Counted from the stretch's first letter, positions 17,040 to 26,014 are shown. The stretch is DNA of 33,065 nucleotides from Minisyncoccota bacterium (GCA_025453495.1 JALOQM010000002.1:76680-109744), one strand, 5' to 3'. Notes: generated by a model not told the origin, from the letters alone. Translations and numbers: made by a program.

Positions 17040-18008
17040 ATGAATTTTATATTCGCAGACAACTATCTTGATGAAACAAAAGTAAAAATGAGCCCTATGC
17101 GCGAGGGTGCAGGTCTTGGACTTGCTGAGCTTGGTGCTCTACATGCTGATGTCATAGTCGTTGGAGCAGATACGCTCGAGTCTTGTCGTGCGCATCACTT
17201 TACCGAAAAATTCCCAGATCGCACCATACAAGTAGGTGTCGCAGAGCAAAATCTCATTGGTGTTTGCGCAGGTCTTGCGTACGAAGGCAAAGTACCGTTT
17301 GGTATCACGTATGCGCCATTTCTTATTGGTCGTGCATGGGAGCCGATCCGGACGACAATAGCATATCCGAGTAATCATGTGATCTTGCTTGCATCGCATG
17401 CAGGTATCGCGACTGGGACAGATGGCCCGACGCATCAAATGACAGAAGATATCGCCCTGACCGCGTGCCTCCCAGGATTTACTGTACTTGCGCCATGCGA
17501 TCACGAGCAGGCACGTCTTGCAGTTAAAGCTGCATATGATTTGAAAGGGCCAGTTTATATCCGCTGTGCACGAGAAGCGACACCAGTCTTTACTACTCCA
17601 GAAACACCATTTGTAGTAGGGAAAGTACAGATACTAAGAGAAGGTACAGATGCGACCGTGATTGGGCATGGCTACATGACATACCGATTGCTCCAGATTG
17701 CAGAAGAACTCAAAGAGCTTTCTATTGAAGTTATAAATGTCCACACAATTAAACCACTCGACATAGAAACAATAGTCGCCTCAGCAAAAAAGACAGGGAA
17801 AGTATTTGTCGCTGAAGATCACAATATCGTTGGTGGTTTGGGGAGTATTATCGCCTCTGCACTTGCTGAACATGTACCAGTGCCGGTCAAGTCTCATGGT
17901 GTGTACGATATATTTACCGAATCTGGTTCTGCGAAGGATTTATGGGGTAAATACGGGCTTGATACAGAAGGAACAAAAAAAGCCTTACTTGATTTTCTCC
18001 AGAAATAG
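17040..18008 (+). CDS. Transketolase, C-terminal subunit
   Basis: VVGADTLESCRAHHFTEKFPDRTIQVGVAEQNLIGVCAGLA, ATGTDGPTHQMTEDIAL, VNVHTIKPLD, EDHNIVGGLGSIIA. Confidence 0.95.
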   Translation: MNFIFADNYLDETKVKMSPMREGAGLGLAELGALHADVIVVGADTLESCRAHHFTEKFPDRTIQVGVAEQNLIGVCAGLAYEGKVPFGITYAPFLIGRAWEPIRTTIAYPSNHVILLASHAGIATGTDGPTHQMTEDIALTACLPGFTVLAPCDHEQARLAVKAAYDLKGPVYIRCAREATPVFTTPETPFVVGKVQILREGTDATVIGHGYMTYRLLQIAEELKELSIEVINVHTIKPLDIETIVASAKKTGKVFVAEDHNIVGGLGSIIASALAEHVPVPVKSHGVYDIFTESGSAKDLWGKYGLDTEGTKKALLDFLQK

Positions 18009-18036
18009 TTTGTGTTTTTCTTATGATCAAAGAGGA

Positions 18037-18177
18037 ATGTTTTCAGAAAAAATGTTCTGCAAGTTCAACTCCGAATCAGTAGCTAATGCAGTGAGCTATC
18101 TCCGTCGTGAAATTATTGGCAAAAGACTTGATAGTGATGCGTTTGTTTTTCAAGATACTGATCCGTATATTTTTTAA
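18037..18177 (+). CDS. Short hypothetical ORF (46 aa) downstream of transketolase
   Basis: MFSEKMFCKFNSESVANAVSYLRREIIGKRLDSDAFVFQDTDPYIF; no independent support. Confidence 0.25.
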   Translation: MFSEKMFCKFNSESVANAVSYLRREIIGKRLDSDAFVFQDTDPYIF

Positions 18178-18250
18178 CTTGTTGACAACTTAGTCTTAAA
18201 AACAAGTATGTCTGTACGTAAAATAAAACAACCAGAAAGATCAACATATA

Positions 18251-18285
18251 AAAACTCCATCTGCTACAACCGGCGGAGTTTTTTA
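18251..18285 (+). terminator. Rho-independent terminator-like hairpin
   Basis: AAAACTCC ... GGAGTTTT TTTAA. Confidence 0.55.
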
Positions 18286-18304
18286 ATTGCACCTATATAA
18301 TTTT

Positions 18305-18501
18305 TCACTTCAATCTGAACTTAGTTTTTGTGCCCTCCTGTTTCAATTCCAGGCATTTTGTTTCTATCAGAAATTCAGTTTCAAGTGTCTGTAGTGTATC
18401 CTCATGTACTGAAATCTCTTTTTCGAGAGCTATAACTGATTCATTTATGGTCTCGGATCTATCTTTTATATTTGTTATGGGGTGTACTCCCCGTATTCCA
18501 T
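18305..18501 (-). pseudogene. Possible coiled-coil ORF with missing or frameshifted start
   Basis: Minus-strand frame ITNIKDRSETINESVIALEKEISVHEDTLQTLETEFLIETKCLELKQEGTKTKFRLK* lacks ATG/GTG/TTG; ATG at 18501 is in another frame (MEYGEYTP*). Confidence 0.25.
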
Positions 18502-18503
18502 AA

Positions 18504-19523
18504 TTAGATTACCTTTGCTTTATACTCTGTCGGTGCTTTTGTTATATACTCTTCTAATTTTTCCCTTGAGAGTAAGCCCTTTTGTGCGCCAATATGCTGG
18601 ACAACATTCATTGAATTAATTGGACCCCAGGCAAGTGCTTCGGAAACTGATTTACTAAGTGCAAGTGCTGCTGTAAATGTCGATGCATACGCATCTCCTG
18701 CACCAGTGCGCTCGCGTGGTGGTGCTATATCAGGATAGATTGGCATATACCACATAGTAATACCATCAGAAGCATATGCGCCCGCAGGGCCATCAGTGAT
18801 AGAAACAATTTTCGGCCCGAGCGCATGAATTTTTTGCATAAGAATTTTCACCCACTCTGCTCTGCTCAAGGTGGGCTCTTTTGATGGTATGTTGAGAATA
18901 CGCTCCGCTTCTTCGACATTGCAAAAGAACACATGTGTCTGTGCGTAGAGCTCTTTGAGTGTTTCGGTGCCAAGTTTCATCTGGAAGGTGCCAGGTTGAA
19001 AAGCAAGTTTTGTCTCTGGGTGCGCTTTGAGATATGCACTGATTTCATGATGATAGGGAAGTGAATTACTGCCAAGTGAACTCAGATAGATCCATGCGGG
19101 CGCAGTAGTAATTTTGGGTAGTATGTACTCAAACTCAGTGTGCTTGATGAGAATTGTACGATCTGTTTCGTACCAGAGCACATAATGATAATTTGTCAGT
19201 TTTCCGTCTTGTGTAGACACATAAGCAGTTGCAACATGCTCAGACTGGAGTGTTTCGATACATTCTTTGCCATTTAGGTCATTGCCGATGTGCGTGATGA
19301 TTGCTGCTTTCAAGCCAAGGCGCGCCGCACTTACTGATGCATTTGGACTGTTGCCGACAGCACGAAGTATCTCTACTGATTCATAGGGGATCTTGTCACC
19401 AAAACGCATGCAAATTTCGCAGTTAGTATTGTCTATATTGCAATGCACAGATGCGTCTTCAATCCGGATAAATGCATCAGTCGTAATATCGCCTATTGCG
19501 AGAAAATCAATCTTGTTTTCCAT
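18504..19523 (-). CDS. PfkB family carbohydrate kinase
   Basis: DFLAIGDITTDAFI, GNSPNASVSAARLGLKAAIITHIGNDLNG, RERTGAGDAYASTFTAAL. Confidence 0.92.
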   Translation of the reverse strand: MENKIDFLAIGDITTDAFIRIEDASVHCNIDNTNCEICMRFGDKIPYESVEILRAVGNSPNASVSAARLGLKAAIITHIGNDLNGKECIETLQSEHVATAYVSTQDGKLTNYHYVLWYETDRTILIKHTEFEYILPKITTAPAWIYLSSLGSNSLPYHHEISAYLKAHPETKLAFQPGTFQMKLGTETLKELYAQTHVFFCNVEEAERILNIPSKEPTLSRAEWVKILMQKIHALGPKIVSITDGPAGAYASDGITMWYMPIYPDIAPPRERTGAGDAYASTFTAALALSKSVSEALAWGPINSMNVVQHIGAQKGLLSREKLEEYITKAPTEYKAKVI

Positions 19524-19571
19524 ACCATTATTTTAGCATAACATGAGAGCTTACTATGCTATACTTCTTGC

Positions 19572-20432
19572 ATGAAAACATTGCGCGAATGTATACATGA
19601 CGCGGTCAACAATCAGGTTGCTCTTGGTCATTTTAATATCTCAAACATCGAAGGGTTTTGGGCGGTTGTCGAAGCAGCAAAGGTAGTGAATGTGCCGGTC
19701 ATTATCGGTGTCTCTGAAGGTGAACGTGATTTTATTGGCCTTTTGCAAATCGTGGCACTGGTCAAATCAGTGCGGGAGGAGACAGGTCAACTCGTCTATC
19801 TCAATGCAGACCATACGTATTCGTTTGAGCGCGCGCGTACTGCTATTGACGCGGGATTTGACATGGTGATCTTCGACGGCGCTAAATTACCAGATGAGGA
19901 AAATATTCGTATTACCAAGCAGTGTGTCGAGTACGCCCGAGCAAGTGGTCGCGATGTGCTTGTCGAAGCTGAGCTCGGGTTTATCGGTAGTGGGTCCGAT
20001 ATAAAAAAAGAAATTCCAGTTGGTGCGGTGATGAAAACCGACCCAGAAGTGGCGCGGCAGTTTGTAGAAAAAACAGGAGTCGATCTTTTTGCACCTGCCG
20101 TGGGGAATATCCATGGCATCATTCGCCCAGTAGAGGGTACTTATGAGGAGCGAATAGATATACCACTTGTTCGACATATCCGTAAGTCCTGCGGAGTACC
20201 GCTTGTACTCCATGGTGGCTCGGGACTCCCAGCGGAGGATTTTATTGATGGTATCGACGCCGGTCTTGCGATTATCCATATTAGTACCGAACTGCGGGAA
20301 GCATACACTGAGGCACTCAAGTCATCGCTCGCTGAACATCCGACTGAAATCACTCCCTACAAGATCACTATGCCAGCTCGTAGTGCTATGCAAAAAATAG
20401 TGGAAGAAAAATTGAAATTATTTAATAAATAA
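19572..20432 (+). CDS. fba: Class II fructose-bisphosphate aldolase
   Basis: ALGHFNISNIEGFWAVVEAA, YLNADHTYSFERARTAIDAGFDMVIFDGA, VEAELGFIG, LVLHGGSGLP. Confidence 0.93.
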   Translation: MKTLRECIHDAVNNQVALGHFNISNIEGFWAVVEAAKVVNVPVIIGVSEGERDFIGLLQIVALVKSVREETGQLVYLNADHTYSFERARTAIDAGFDMVIFDGAKLPDEENIRITKQCVEYARASGRDVLVEAELGFIGSGSDIKKEIPVGAVMKTDPEVARQFVEKTGVDLFAPAVGNIHGIIRPVEGTYEERIDIPLVRHIRKSCGVPLVLHGGSGLPAEDFIDGIDAGLAIIHISTELREAYTEALKSSLAEHPTEITPYKITMPARSAMQKIVEEKLKLFNK

Positions 20433-20433
20433 T

Positions 20434-21198
20434 ATGCAAAGCAAGAAGCCAGAACATTTAAAAAATCAATTTTTTGATATAAATAAATTTCCAAAAGAGG
20501 AAGGTATTTTACTGTTTCCTATTTCAATGTCTCGGATTAGTAATTCTCAAACCGCTCCTATCTATATTGAATTTTTAAAAGGTTTCTTGAAAAAAATCTC
20601 AGCTCCAAAAATTGGAGTCAATATTCTCTACGGAGATTATCTCTATCTTCATTCAAGTGAGAAAGCTGCAATTTTGAAGAATACATTTATGCATCAAGTT
20701 GTGAATCACAAGAATGCGTTACAGAAATTGATTTTCAAAAATAGAATAGATTTTCAGATTCAGCATGGATTTTCTTATATGAATTGGGGCGATCTTTATT
20801 TTGGCATAACAAGTTTTCCTGAATTGTTTGATAAGATTAAAAAAATATACAACAAAGATAAGTTATTCCAGAAATATCTAAAAGAAGATTGTGCTGCCTT
20901 TAAGAAAAGAATTTCTCAAAATCAGATTAATTTCTTTTTGGAAGAACATTTGATGACTTATCTTCTTACAAAAGGACAAATAAAACTTCCTAATGAATAT
21001 ATTCTAGGAAGAGAACAATGGATTCTTTCTTGTTATCCAGGTAAACCACCAAAGGGAATGGTGTATCTTTTTCAACTGAATCCACTCAAATTATCTAACC
21101 CGAAAAATCCATATGAAAATTGCCCAACGTATGATTTGAAAGATAAAAAACTTTACGACGCTAACAATATTGACCTCGCAACCTATGACCCGAGATAA
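20434..21198 (+). CDS. Putative divergent tRNA-dependent cyclodipeptide synthase-like protein (XYP-type), 254 aa
   Basis: Pattern match to CDPS layout: hydrophobic strand plus ISMSR near the nucleophile-Ser region, YGDYLYLHSSEKAAILKNTF, YNKDKLFQKYLKEDCAAFKKR, HLMTYLLTKGQIKL (Tyr equivalent), WILSCYPG (YP pair). No search run. Confidence 0.45.
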   Translation: MQSKKPEHLKNQFFDINKFPKEEGILLFPISMSRISNSQTAPIYIEFLKGFLKKISAPKIGVNILYGDYLYLHSSEKAAILKNTFMHQVVNHKNALQKLIFKNRIDFQIQHGFSYMNWGDLYFGITSFPELFDKIKKIYNKDKLFQKYLKEDCAAFKKRISQNQINFFLEEHLMTYLLTKGQIKLPNEYILGREQWILSCYPGKPPKGMVYLFQLNPLKLSNPKNPYENCPTYDLKDKKLYDANNIDLATYDPR

Positions 21199-22864
21199 TT
21201 TAGAACTCCAAAAAGCAATAGCTGTAATTAAATCGCAATTCGGCGAAAATGCGCTTGATGATGATGCGACACTCGCCAAATACAGTCGTGATGCAAGCTT
21301 GTTTGAGATCAGGCCGCAGCTTGTGGTGTTTCCGAGGCACTCAGAAGATGTGCAGAACCTTGTACAGATAGTAAACGCGCACCCACAAGCAAAACTCTCA
21401 ATCACCGCACGTTCCGCAGGTACTGACATGTCTGGCGGGGCAGTCGGCGAATCGATCATCATCGATTTTACGAAGCACATGCAAGGAATGGGGGAGATCG
21501 GTGACGACTATGCCGTCACACTGCCAGGTACTTTTTATCGTGACTTTGAAGTAGCAACACTCAAAAAGGGCCTTATCTATCCTGCATATCCAGCGTCAAA
21601 AAGCATTTGTGCCATGGGTGGAATTATTGGCAACAATGGTGCTGGAGAAAAGACATTGCATTATGGTAAAGCAGAAAACTATATTAAATGGCTTAAGGTC
21701 GTTTTTTCTGATGGTAAAGAGTATCTCGTAAAACCGCTTACCAAAACAGAGTTTGAAGCGAAGATTACTCAAAATGATTTTGAAGGGAATATATATAAGC
21801 GAATTTGGAACTTGCTACAAAACAATACTGAAGCGATTACCGCAGCAAAACCAAATGTTTCCAAGAATTCCGCGGGCTATTATCTCTGGAATGTCTGGAA
21901 TGGACAAACAGAGATTTTTGATCTGACGAAGCTTATCGTTGGTTCACAAGGTACACTCGGGATCGTAACAGAAATATGCATGAAACTTGTACCGATCAAG
22001 AAGCACTCGAAGATGCTCATTCTTTTTATGAAAGATCTCAAGAATCTCGGCACGATTGTCGATACTATCTTGCCATTTGATCCTGAATCGATTGAATCAT
22101 ATGACGATAAGACATTGCGACTTGCGATTCGTTTCTGGCGAGGGTTTATAAGAAAGCGTGGTTTTTTTGGATTTATCAAAATGGGACTATCATTTCTTCC
22201 TGAGTTTTTCATGCTTCTCCGTAAAGGAATACCAAAGCTAGTGCTTATGGTGGAGTTCGCCGGTGATGATGAACTAGTGCTTTCCAAACAAATTACTGAT
22301 CTACAGTCTGCACTTCTGAAATTCGGCATACCAATGAAAGAAGCGAAAAGTATTGCTGATGCAGAAAAATATTGGAGCATTCGAAGAGATAGTTTTGCTC
22401 TCCTACGTGAAAAGGTAAAAGGTAAGCACACGGCACCATTCATCGAAGATATTATTGTACGACCGGAATACTTACCAGAATTTTTGCCGAAGCTCAATGC
22501 AGTACTTGCGCAGTATCCTATCGAATACACGATTGCAGGGCATGCTGGAGATGGAAATTTCCACATTATTCCGCTTATGGATTTCAACGATCCAAAAACT
22601 GCTGAAATCATATACGAACTTTCTGATAAGGTATATGATCTTGTGCTTTCATATCACGGTTCAATTACTGCAGAACACAATGACGGTATTATTCGTACGC
22701 CATACCTCCTCAAGATGTATGGACTTACTATAATGAAACTTTTTGAAGACACGAAGCATATATGTGACCCACACAATATCTTTAATCCTGGCAAGAAAGT
22801 GGGTGGAACAAAAGAATACATACGAGAGCATTTGTTGAAGCCGGAGCATGTACATGGTTCCTGA
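21185..22864 (+). CDS. FAD-linked oxidase / glycolate oxidase GlcD or D-lactate dehydrogenase-like
   Basis: ITARSAGTDMSGGAVGESIIIDFTKHM, GGIIGNNGAGEKTLHYGKAENYI, GSQGTLGIVTEI, IAGHAGDGNFHIIPL, HNDGIIRTPYL; TTG start at 21170 also possible. Confidence 0.93.
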   Translation: MTRDNLELQKAIAVIKSQFGENALDDDATLAKYSRDASLFEIRPQLVVFPRHSEDVQNLVQIVNAHPQAKLSITARSAGTDMSGGAVGESIIIDFTKHMQGMGEIGDDYAVTLPGTFYRDFEVATLKKGLIYPAYPASKSICAMGGIIGNNGAGEKTLHYGKAENYIKWLKVVFSDGKEYLVKPLTKTEFEAKITQNDFEGNIYKRIWNLLQNNTEAITAAKPNVSKNSAGYYLWNVWNGQTEIFDLTKLIVGSQGTLGIVTEICMKLVPIKKHSKMLILFMKDLKNLGTIVDTILPFDPESIESYDDKTLRLAIRFWRGFIRKRGFFGFIKMGLSFLPEFFMLLRKGIPKLVLMVEFAGDDELVLSKQITDLQSALLKFGIPMKEAKSIADAEKYWSIRRDSFALLREKVKGKHTAPFIEDIIVRPEYLPEFLPKLNAVLAQYPIEYTIAGHAGDGNFHIIPLMDFNDPKTAEIIYELSDKVYDLVLSYHGSITAEHNDGIIRTPYLLKMYGLTIMKLFEDTKHICDPHNIFNPGKKVGGTKEYIREHLLKPEHVHGS

Positions 22865-22871
22865 TTTTTTT

Positions 22872-22900
22872 TTGACAAAAAGATATTTTTAGGCTATTGT
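22872..22900 (+). promoter_or_regulatory. Sigma70-like promoter TTGACA-N17-TATTGT
   Basis: Directly follows the oxidase stop, upstream of CDS 22942. Confidence 0.6.
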
Positions 22901-22941
22901 TTTTTGAGAAAATCACGGAACAAAAACCAATACTTTCAACC

Positions 22942-23583
22942 ATGAATCAAAAACTGCTTTTCCTTAGTGACACGCCATTTCTTTTTATTTTTACCGGTCA
23001 GTCAGGCGCAGGTAAAGATACGCAGCTAAAACTTTTGCAAAGTTTTGTTTCTCAGTATTCAACCAGGAGGCAAATTGTTTATTCTTCCGGAGATTACTTT
23101 CGTGCTTTGTCAGAATCTGGATCGTATACAGCACGATTAATGCAAGAAAAAAACAATCGTGGAGAGCTGACATCGTCGCATATTTCCACTATGTTTTTTG
23201 GGCAATTTCTGGAAAAAAATTTTAACAATGAAGAAATAATCTTTTTCAATGGCGCACCTCGTTTTCAGAAAGAGGCTGCGCAACTTGATGAAGCGGTTCG
23301 CTTTTACAATTTACCTGCGTATGTCGCGCACATAAAGATTGATAATGAACTTGCGTTTGATCGATTAATGAAGGATGCAAGCAGGCGAGAGCGTCCTGAA
23401 ACTAAAACTGCGGAGAATATTCGCCGCAAATTGGCTTGGTATCTTCCGGAAGTAGTTCCTGCAATTGAGTATCTGCGCTCATCAGATAGATTCATGGTTA
23501 GAGATTTTGAAGGAGATACGAGAGTGGATATGTTGCACAATCAGATCGTGAACAGTTTTTGCACCGCGACTGCAGTACATTAA
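22942..23583 (+). CDS. Adenylate kinase-like nucleoside monophosphate kinase
   Basis: P-loop FIFTGQSGAGKDTQLKLL, SSGDYFRAL, FFNGAPRFQKEAAQLDE, RRERPETKTAENIRRKL; start set to internal Met because the promoter overlaps the upstream start. Confidence 0.8.
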   Translation: MNQKLLFLSDTPFLFIFTGQSGAGKDTQLKLLQSFVSQYSTRRQIVYSSGDYFRALSESGSYTARLMQEKNNRGELTSSHISTMFFGQFLEKNFNNEEIIFFNGAPRFQKEAAQLDEAVRFYNLPAYVAHIKIDNELAFDRLMKDASRRERPETKTAENIRRKLAWYLPEVVPAIEYLRSSDRFMVRDFEGDTRVDMLHNQIVNSFCTATAVH

Positions 23584-23596
23584 GGGCTTTATTGTG

Positions 23597-23633
23597 AAAA
23601 AGCCATCTATTTTCTTCTGGATGGCTTTTTTTC
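23597..23633 (+). terminator. Rho-independent terminator
   Basis: AAAAGCCATC ... GATGGCTTTTTTT. Confidence 0.85.
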
Positions 23634-23668
23634 TTTACTTTTTATAGGATATATATATAATACCCGAC

Positions 23669-24298
23669 ATGTTTACACTTGAAGCAACAGCACGTACAAA
23701 TAAAGACAGTCTTGGTTTTTTTCGCGCAAAGGGAAAATTACCCGCGGTATTCTACGGTCTTGGTAAAGAATCAATCTCCATTTTTGTAAATGACGCAGAA
23801 TTCAAAAAAGTCTGGAAAAAGGCAGGCGAGACTTCTACAGTTACTTTAGAAACACCATCAGGTAAAGTGGAGACACTTATCCATGAAGTAAAATGTGATC
23901 CTGTCTCAGGTTTGCCACAGCATGTTGACTTCCTTGCAATTGACACAAAGAAAACAATCCAGATCGCAGTACCGCTTGTGTTTGTTGGTGACGCACCAGC
24001 AGTCAAAGCAGGTGGTATTCTTGTAAAAGTTCTTCATGAGATCGAAATCGAGGCACTGCCAAAAGACCTTCCACACGAGATTACTGTTGATGTTTCAGTA
24101 CTTATTTCTGCTGATGCCCATATTGCAGTCAAAGATATTGCTCTGCCAGTGGGTGTAAAAGCAGTGACAGAGGCTGATGAAATAGTCGCGTCAATTACAC
24201 ACGCACAAGAAGAAAATGAAAATACTAGTCCAGTTGACCTCTCGGCAATAGAAGTCGAGAAGAAAGGCAAGAAAGAAGAAGAATCTTCTGCTGAGTAA
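23669..24298 (+). CDS. rplY: 50S ribosomal protein L25/Ctc
   Basis: LEATARTNKDSLGFFRAKGKLPAVFYGLGKESISIFVNDAEFKKVWKKAGETSTV; C-terminal TL5-like domain and acidic/basic tail. Confidence 0.93.
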   Translation: MFTLEATARTNKDSLGFFRAKGKLPAVFYGLGKESISIFVNDAEFKKVWKKAGETSTVTLETPSGKVETLIHEVKCDPVSGLPQHVDFLAIDTKKTIQIAVPLVFVGDAPAVKAGGILVKVLHEIEIEALPKDLPHEITVDVSVLISADAHIAVKDIALPVGVKAVTEADEIVASITHAQEENENTSPVDLSAIEVEKKGKKEEESSAE

Positions 24299-24322
24299 CT
24301 CTTCCAGAATTACTAAAATATA

Positions 24323-24357
24323 CACAAGAAAACCGCCCATACGGCGGTTTTCTTGTG
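24323..24357 (+). terminator. Hairpin terminator of rplY
   Basis: CACAAGAAAACCGCC-catac-GGCGGTTTTCTTGTG. Confidence 0.85.
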
Positions 24358-24382
24358 CTCTTCATGTTATAATAGACAGCGT

Positions 24383-25750
24383 ATGTTCAAGAGTATATTT
24401 AGACACATTGCTATCGCTGGTATCTTTTTCGGGCTTGTTTTGAGTGCTATTCCAATCTCTTTTGTATCAGCACAAAGTACTGGTCAGCAACTTGCAAGAG
24501 AACAAAGAGCGAAACTTGAGACTGAGCTTGCTGCACTCGAGGCGGAAATAAAACAAAAACAAAATGAATTAAATGGACAAAGAGGGCAGTCTGCATCCAT
24601 TCAGCGTGATATCAACATTTTGACCACAAAAATACAAAAAACACAGCTTGATATTAAGGCTAAAAATATTGTTATCCAGAAACTTGGTGATGAAATTCAA
24701 ACCAAAAACAGAACAATACAGTCACTTAGTCAAAAAATAGAAAAACAACGTGAATCGCTTGCTCAGCTTATCAGAAAAACAAATGAGCTTGATCGAGCGT
24801 CTGTGGTGAGTCTCGTGCTTTCGAGTGCGACACTTTCTGAGTTTTATTCTGATGTGGAATCATTTGAATCTATTAAAGCTGCCGTGCGCGATAATGTCGA
24901 TCAAATACAATCAACAAAAAAAGAAAACGAGACACAGAAAGAAGCACTCAAACAGAAGCAAAACGAGGAAACTGATGCTCGTGTCGCACTTGAAACCAAC
25001 AGACGTGCTATCCAAAGAAATGAGACAGAGCAAAAATCGTTGCTTTCTGTCAGCAAAAACAAAGAACAAGAATATCAAAAAATTCTCAATGATCGTGCAC
25101 GTAGGGCTTCTCAGATTAGAAGCGCACTTTTTAGTCTTCGTGATACTGGTGCTATCCCGTTTGGAGATGCGTATAATTTTGCTCTTGAGGTGGAGAAGCG
25201 CACTGGTGTCAGACCAGCATTCCTTCTTGCTATTTTGACACAAGAGAGCAATCTCGGACAAAATGTAGGACAGTGCCTTGTGACTGATTTCATCACTGGA
25301 GATGGTGTCGGTAGAAATACGGGAAGACCTTTTGCTGGTATTATGAAGCCAGACCGGGACATAGCTCCATTTCTCGATATTGCCAACCGCTTGGGGTTTG
25401 ATCCGAAAACTCGCCCTGTATCATGTCCGCAGCCAGGTGGGTATGGCGGTGCAATGGGACCGTCACAATTTATACCATCGACATGGGCTGGACTTGAACG
25501 ACGCATTGCTGCTGCTTCAGGCTCTCGAGTTCCGAATCCATGGGTGGCGAGTGATGCGTTTTTCGCAAGTGGCGTATATCTTGCTGATTTAGGGGCAGCA
25601 AAGGGCGGGTATAGTGCAGAATTTGAAGCAGCAGCAAGATATTATGCTGGTAGTCGCTGGCAGACACGGGGAGGTGAGTATGCACGCTCAGTGGCACGAC
25701 ATGCTCAGAATATCCAGGAAAACATGATTGATCCGTTGCAAAACCTCTAG
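24383..25750 (+). CDS. Secreted coiled-coil (PcsB/EnvC-like) protein fused to a lytic transglycosylase-like domain
   Basis: Signal peptide, long coiled coil, then ILTQESNLGQN, GAMGPSQFIPSTW, NPWVASDAFFASGVYLAD, AAARYYAGSRW. Confidence 0.85.
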   Translation: MFKSIFRHIAIAGIFFGLVLSAIPISFVSAQSTGQQLAREQRAKLETELAALEAEIKQKQNELNGQRGQSASIQRDINILTTKIQKTQLDIKAKNIVIQKLGDEIQTKNRTIQSLSQKIEKQRESLAQLIRKTNELDRASVVSLVLSSATLSEFYSDVESFESIKAAVRDNVDQIQSTKKENETQKEALKQKQNEETDARVALETNRRAIQRNETEQKSLLSVSKNKEQEYQKILNDRARRASQIRSALFSLRDTGAIPFGDAYNFALEVEKRTGVRPAFLLAILTQESNLGQNVGQCLVTDFITGDGVGRNTGRPFAGIMKPDRDIAPFLDIANRLGFDPKTRPVSCPQPGGYGGAMGPSQFIPSTWAGLERRIAAASGSRVPNPWVASDAFFASGVYLADLGAAKGGYSAEFEAAARYYAGSRWQTRGGEYARSVARHAQNIQENMIDPLQNL

Positions 25751-25771
25751 TATTGTGATAAAGTCTTTCTT

Positions 25772-26008
25772 ATGAAAAAGGACATCCACCCGAAATATCA
25801 GACAAATACCAAGGCTTCTTGTGTGTGTGGGGCTGTGTATGACGTCGGTTCCACCAAGGAGGAAATTCGCGTTGAAATCTGCGCAGATTGTCACCCATTC
25901 TATACTGGTAACGAAAAAGTACTTGATACTGCCGGTCGGGTCGACAAATTCAAGAAAAAAATGGAAGCAGCAGCAAAAGTTGCAAAGCCAAAAAAAGACA
26001 GTAAGTAA
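25772..26008 (+). CDS. rpmE: 50S ribosomal protein L31
   Basis: MKKDIHPKYQ, C-x-C and CADCHPFYTG, RVDKFKKK. Confidence 0.94.
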   Translation: MKKDIHPKYQTNTKASCVCGAVYDVGSTKEEIRVEICADCHPFYTGNEKVLDTAGRVDKFKKKMEAAAKVAKPKKDSK

Positions 26009-26014
26009 CTAAAC

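Noticed and set aside
17806-18177. 123-aa ORF overlapping the transketolase C-terminal subunit
   Set aside because: The 5' two-thirds are out of frame with conserved transketolase; only the short 3' part (18037..18177) is kept as low confidence
21880-22611. 243-aa minus-strand ORF in the FAD oxidase
   Set aside because: Ser/Ile-rich shadow of conserved FAD-oxidase codons
25111-25506. 131-aa minus-strand ORF in the transglycosylase gene
   Set aside because: Shadow ORF opposite a well-supported conserved domain
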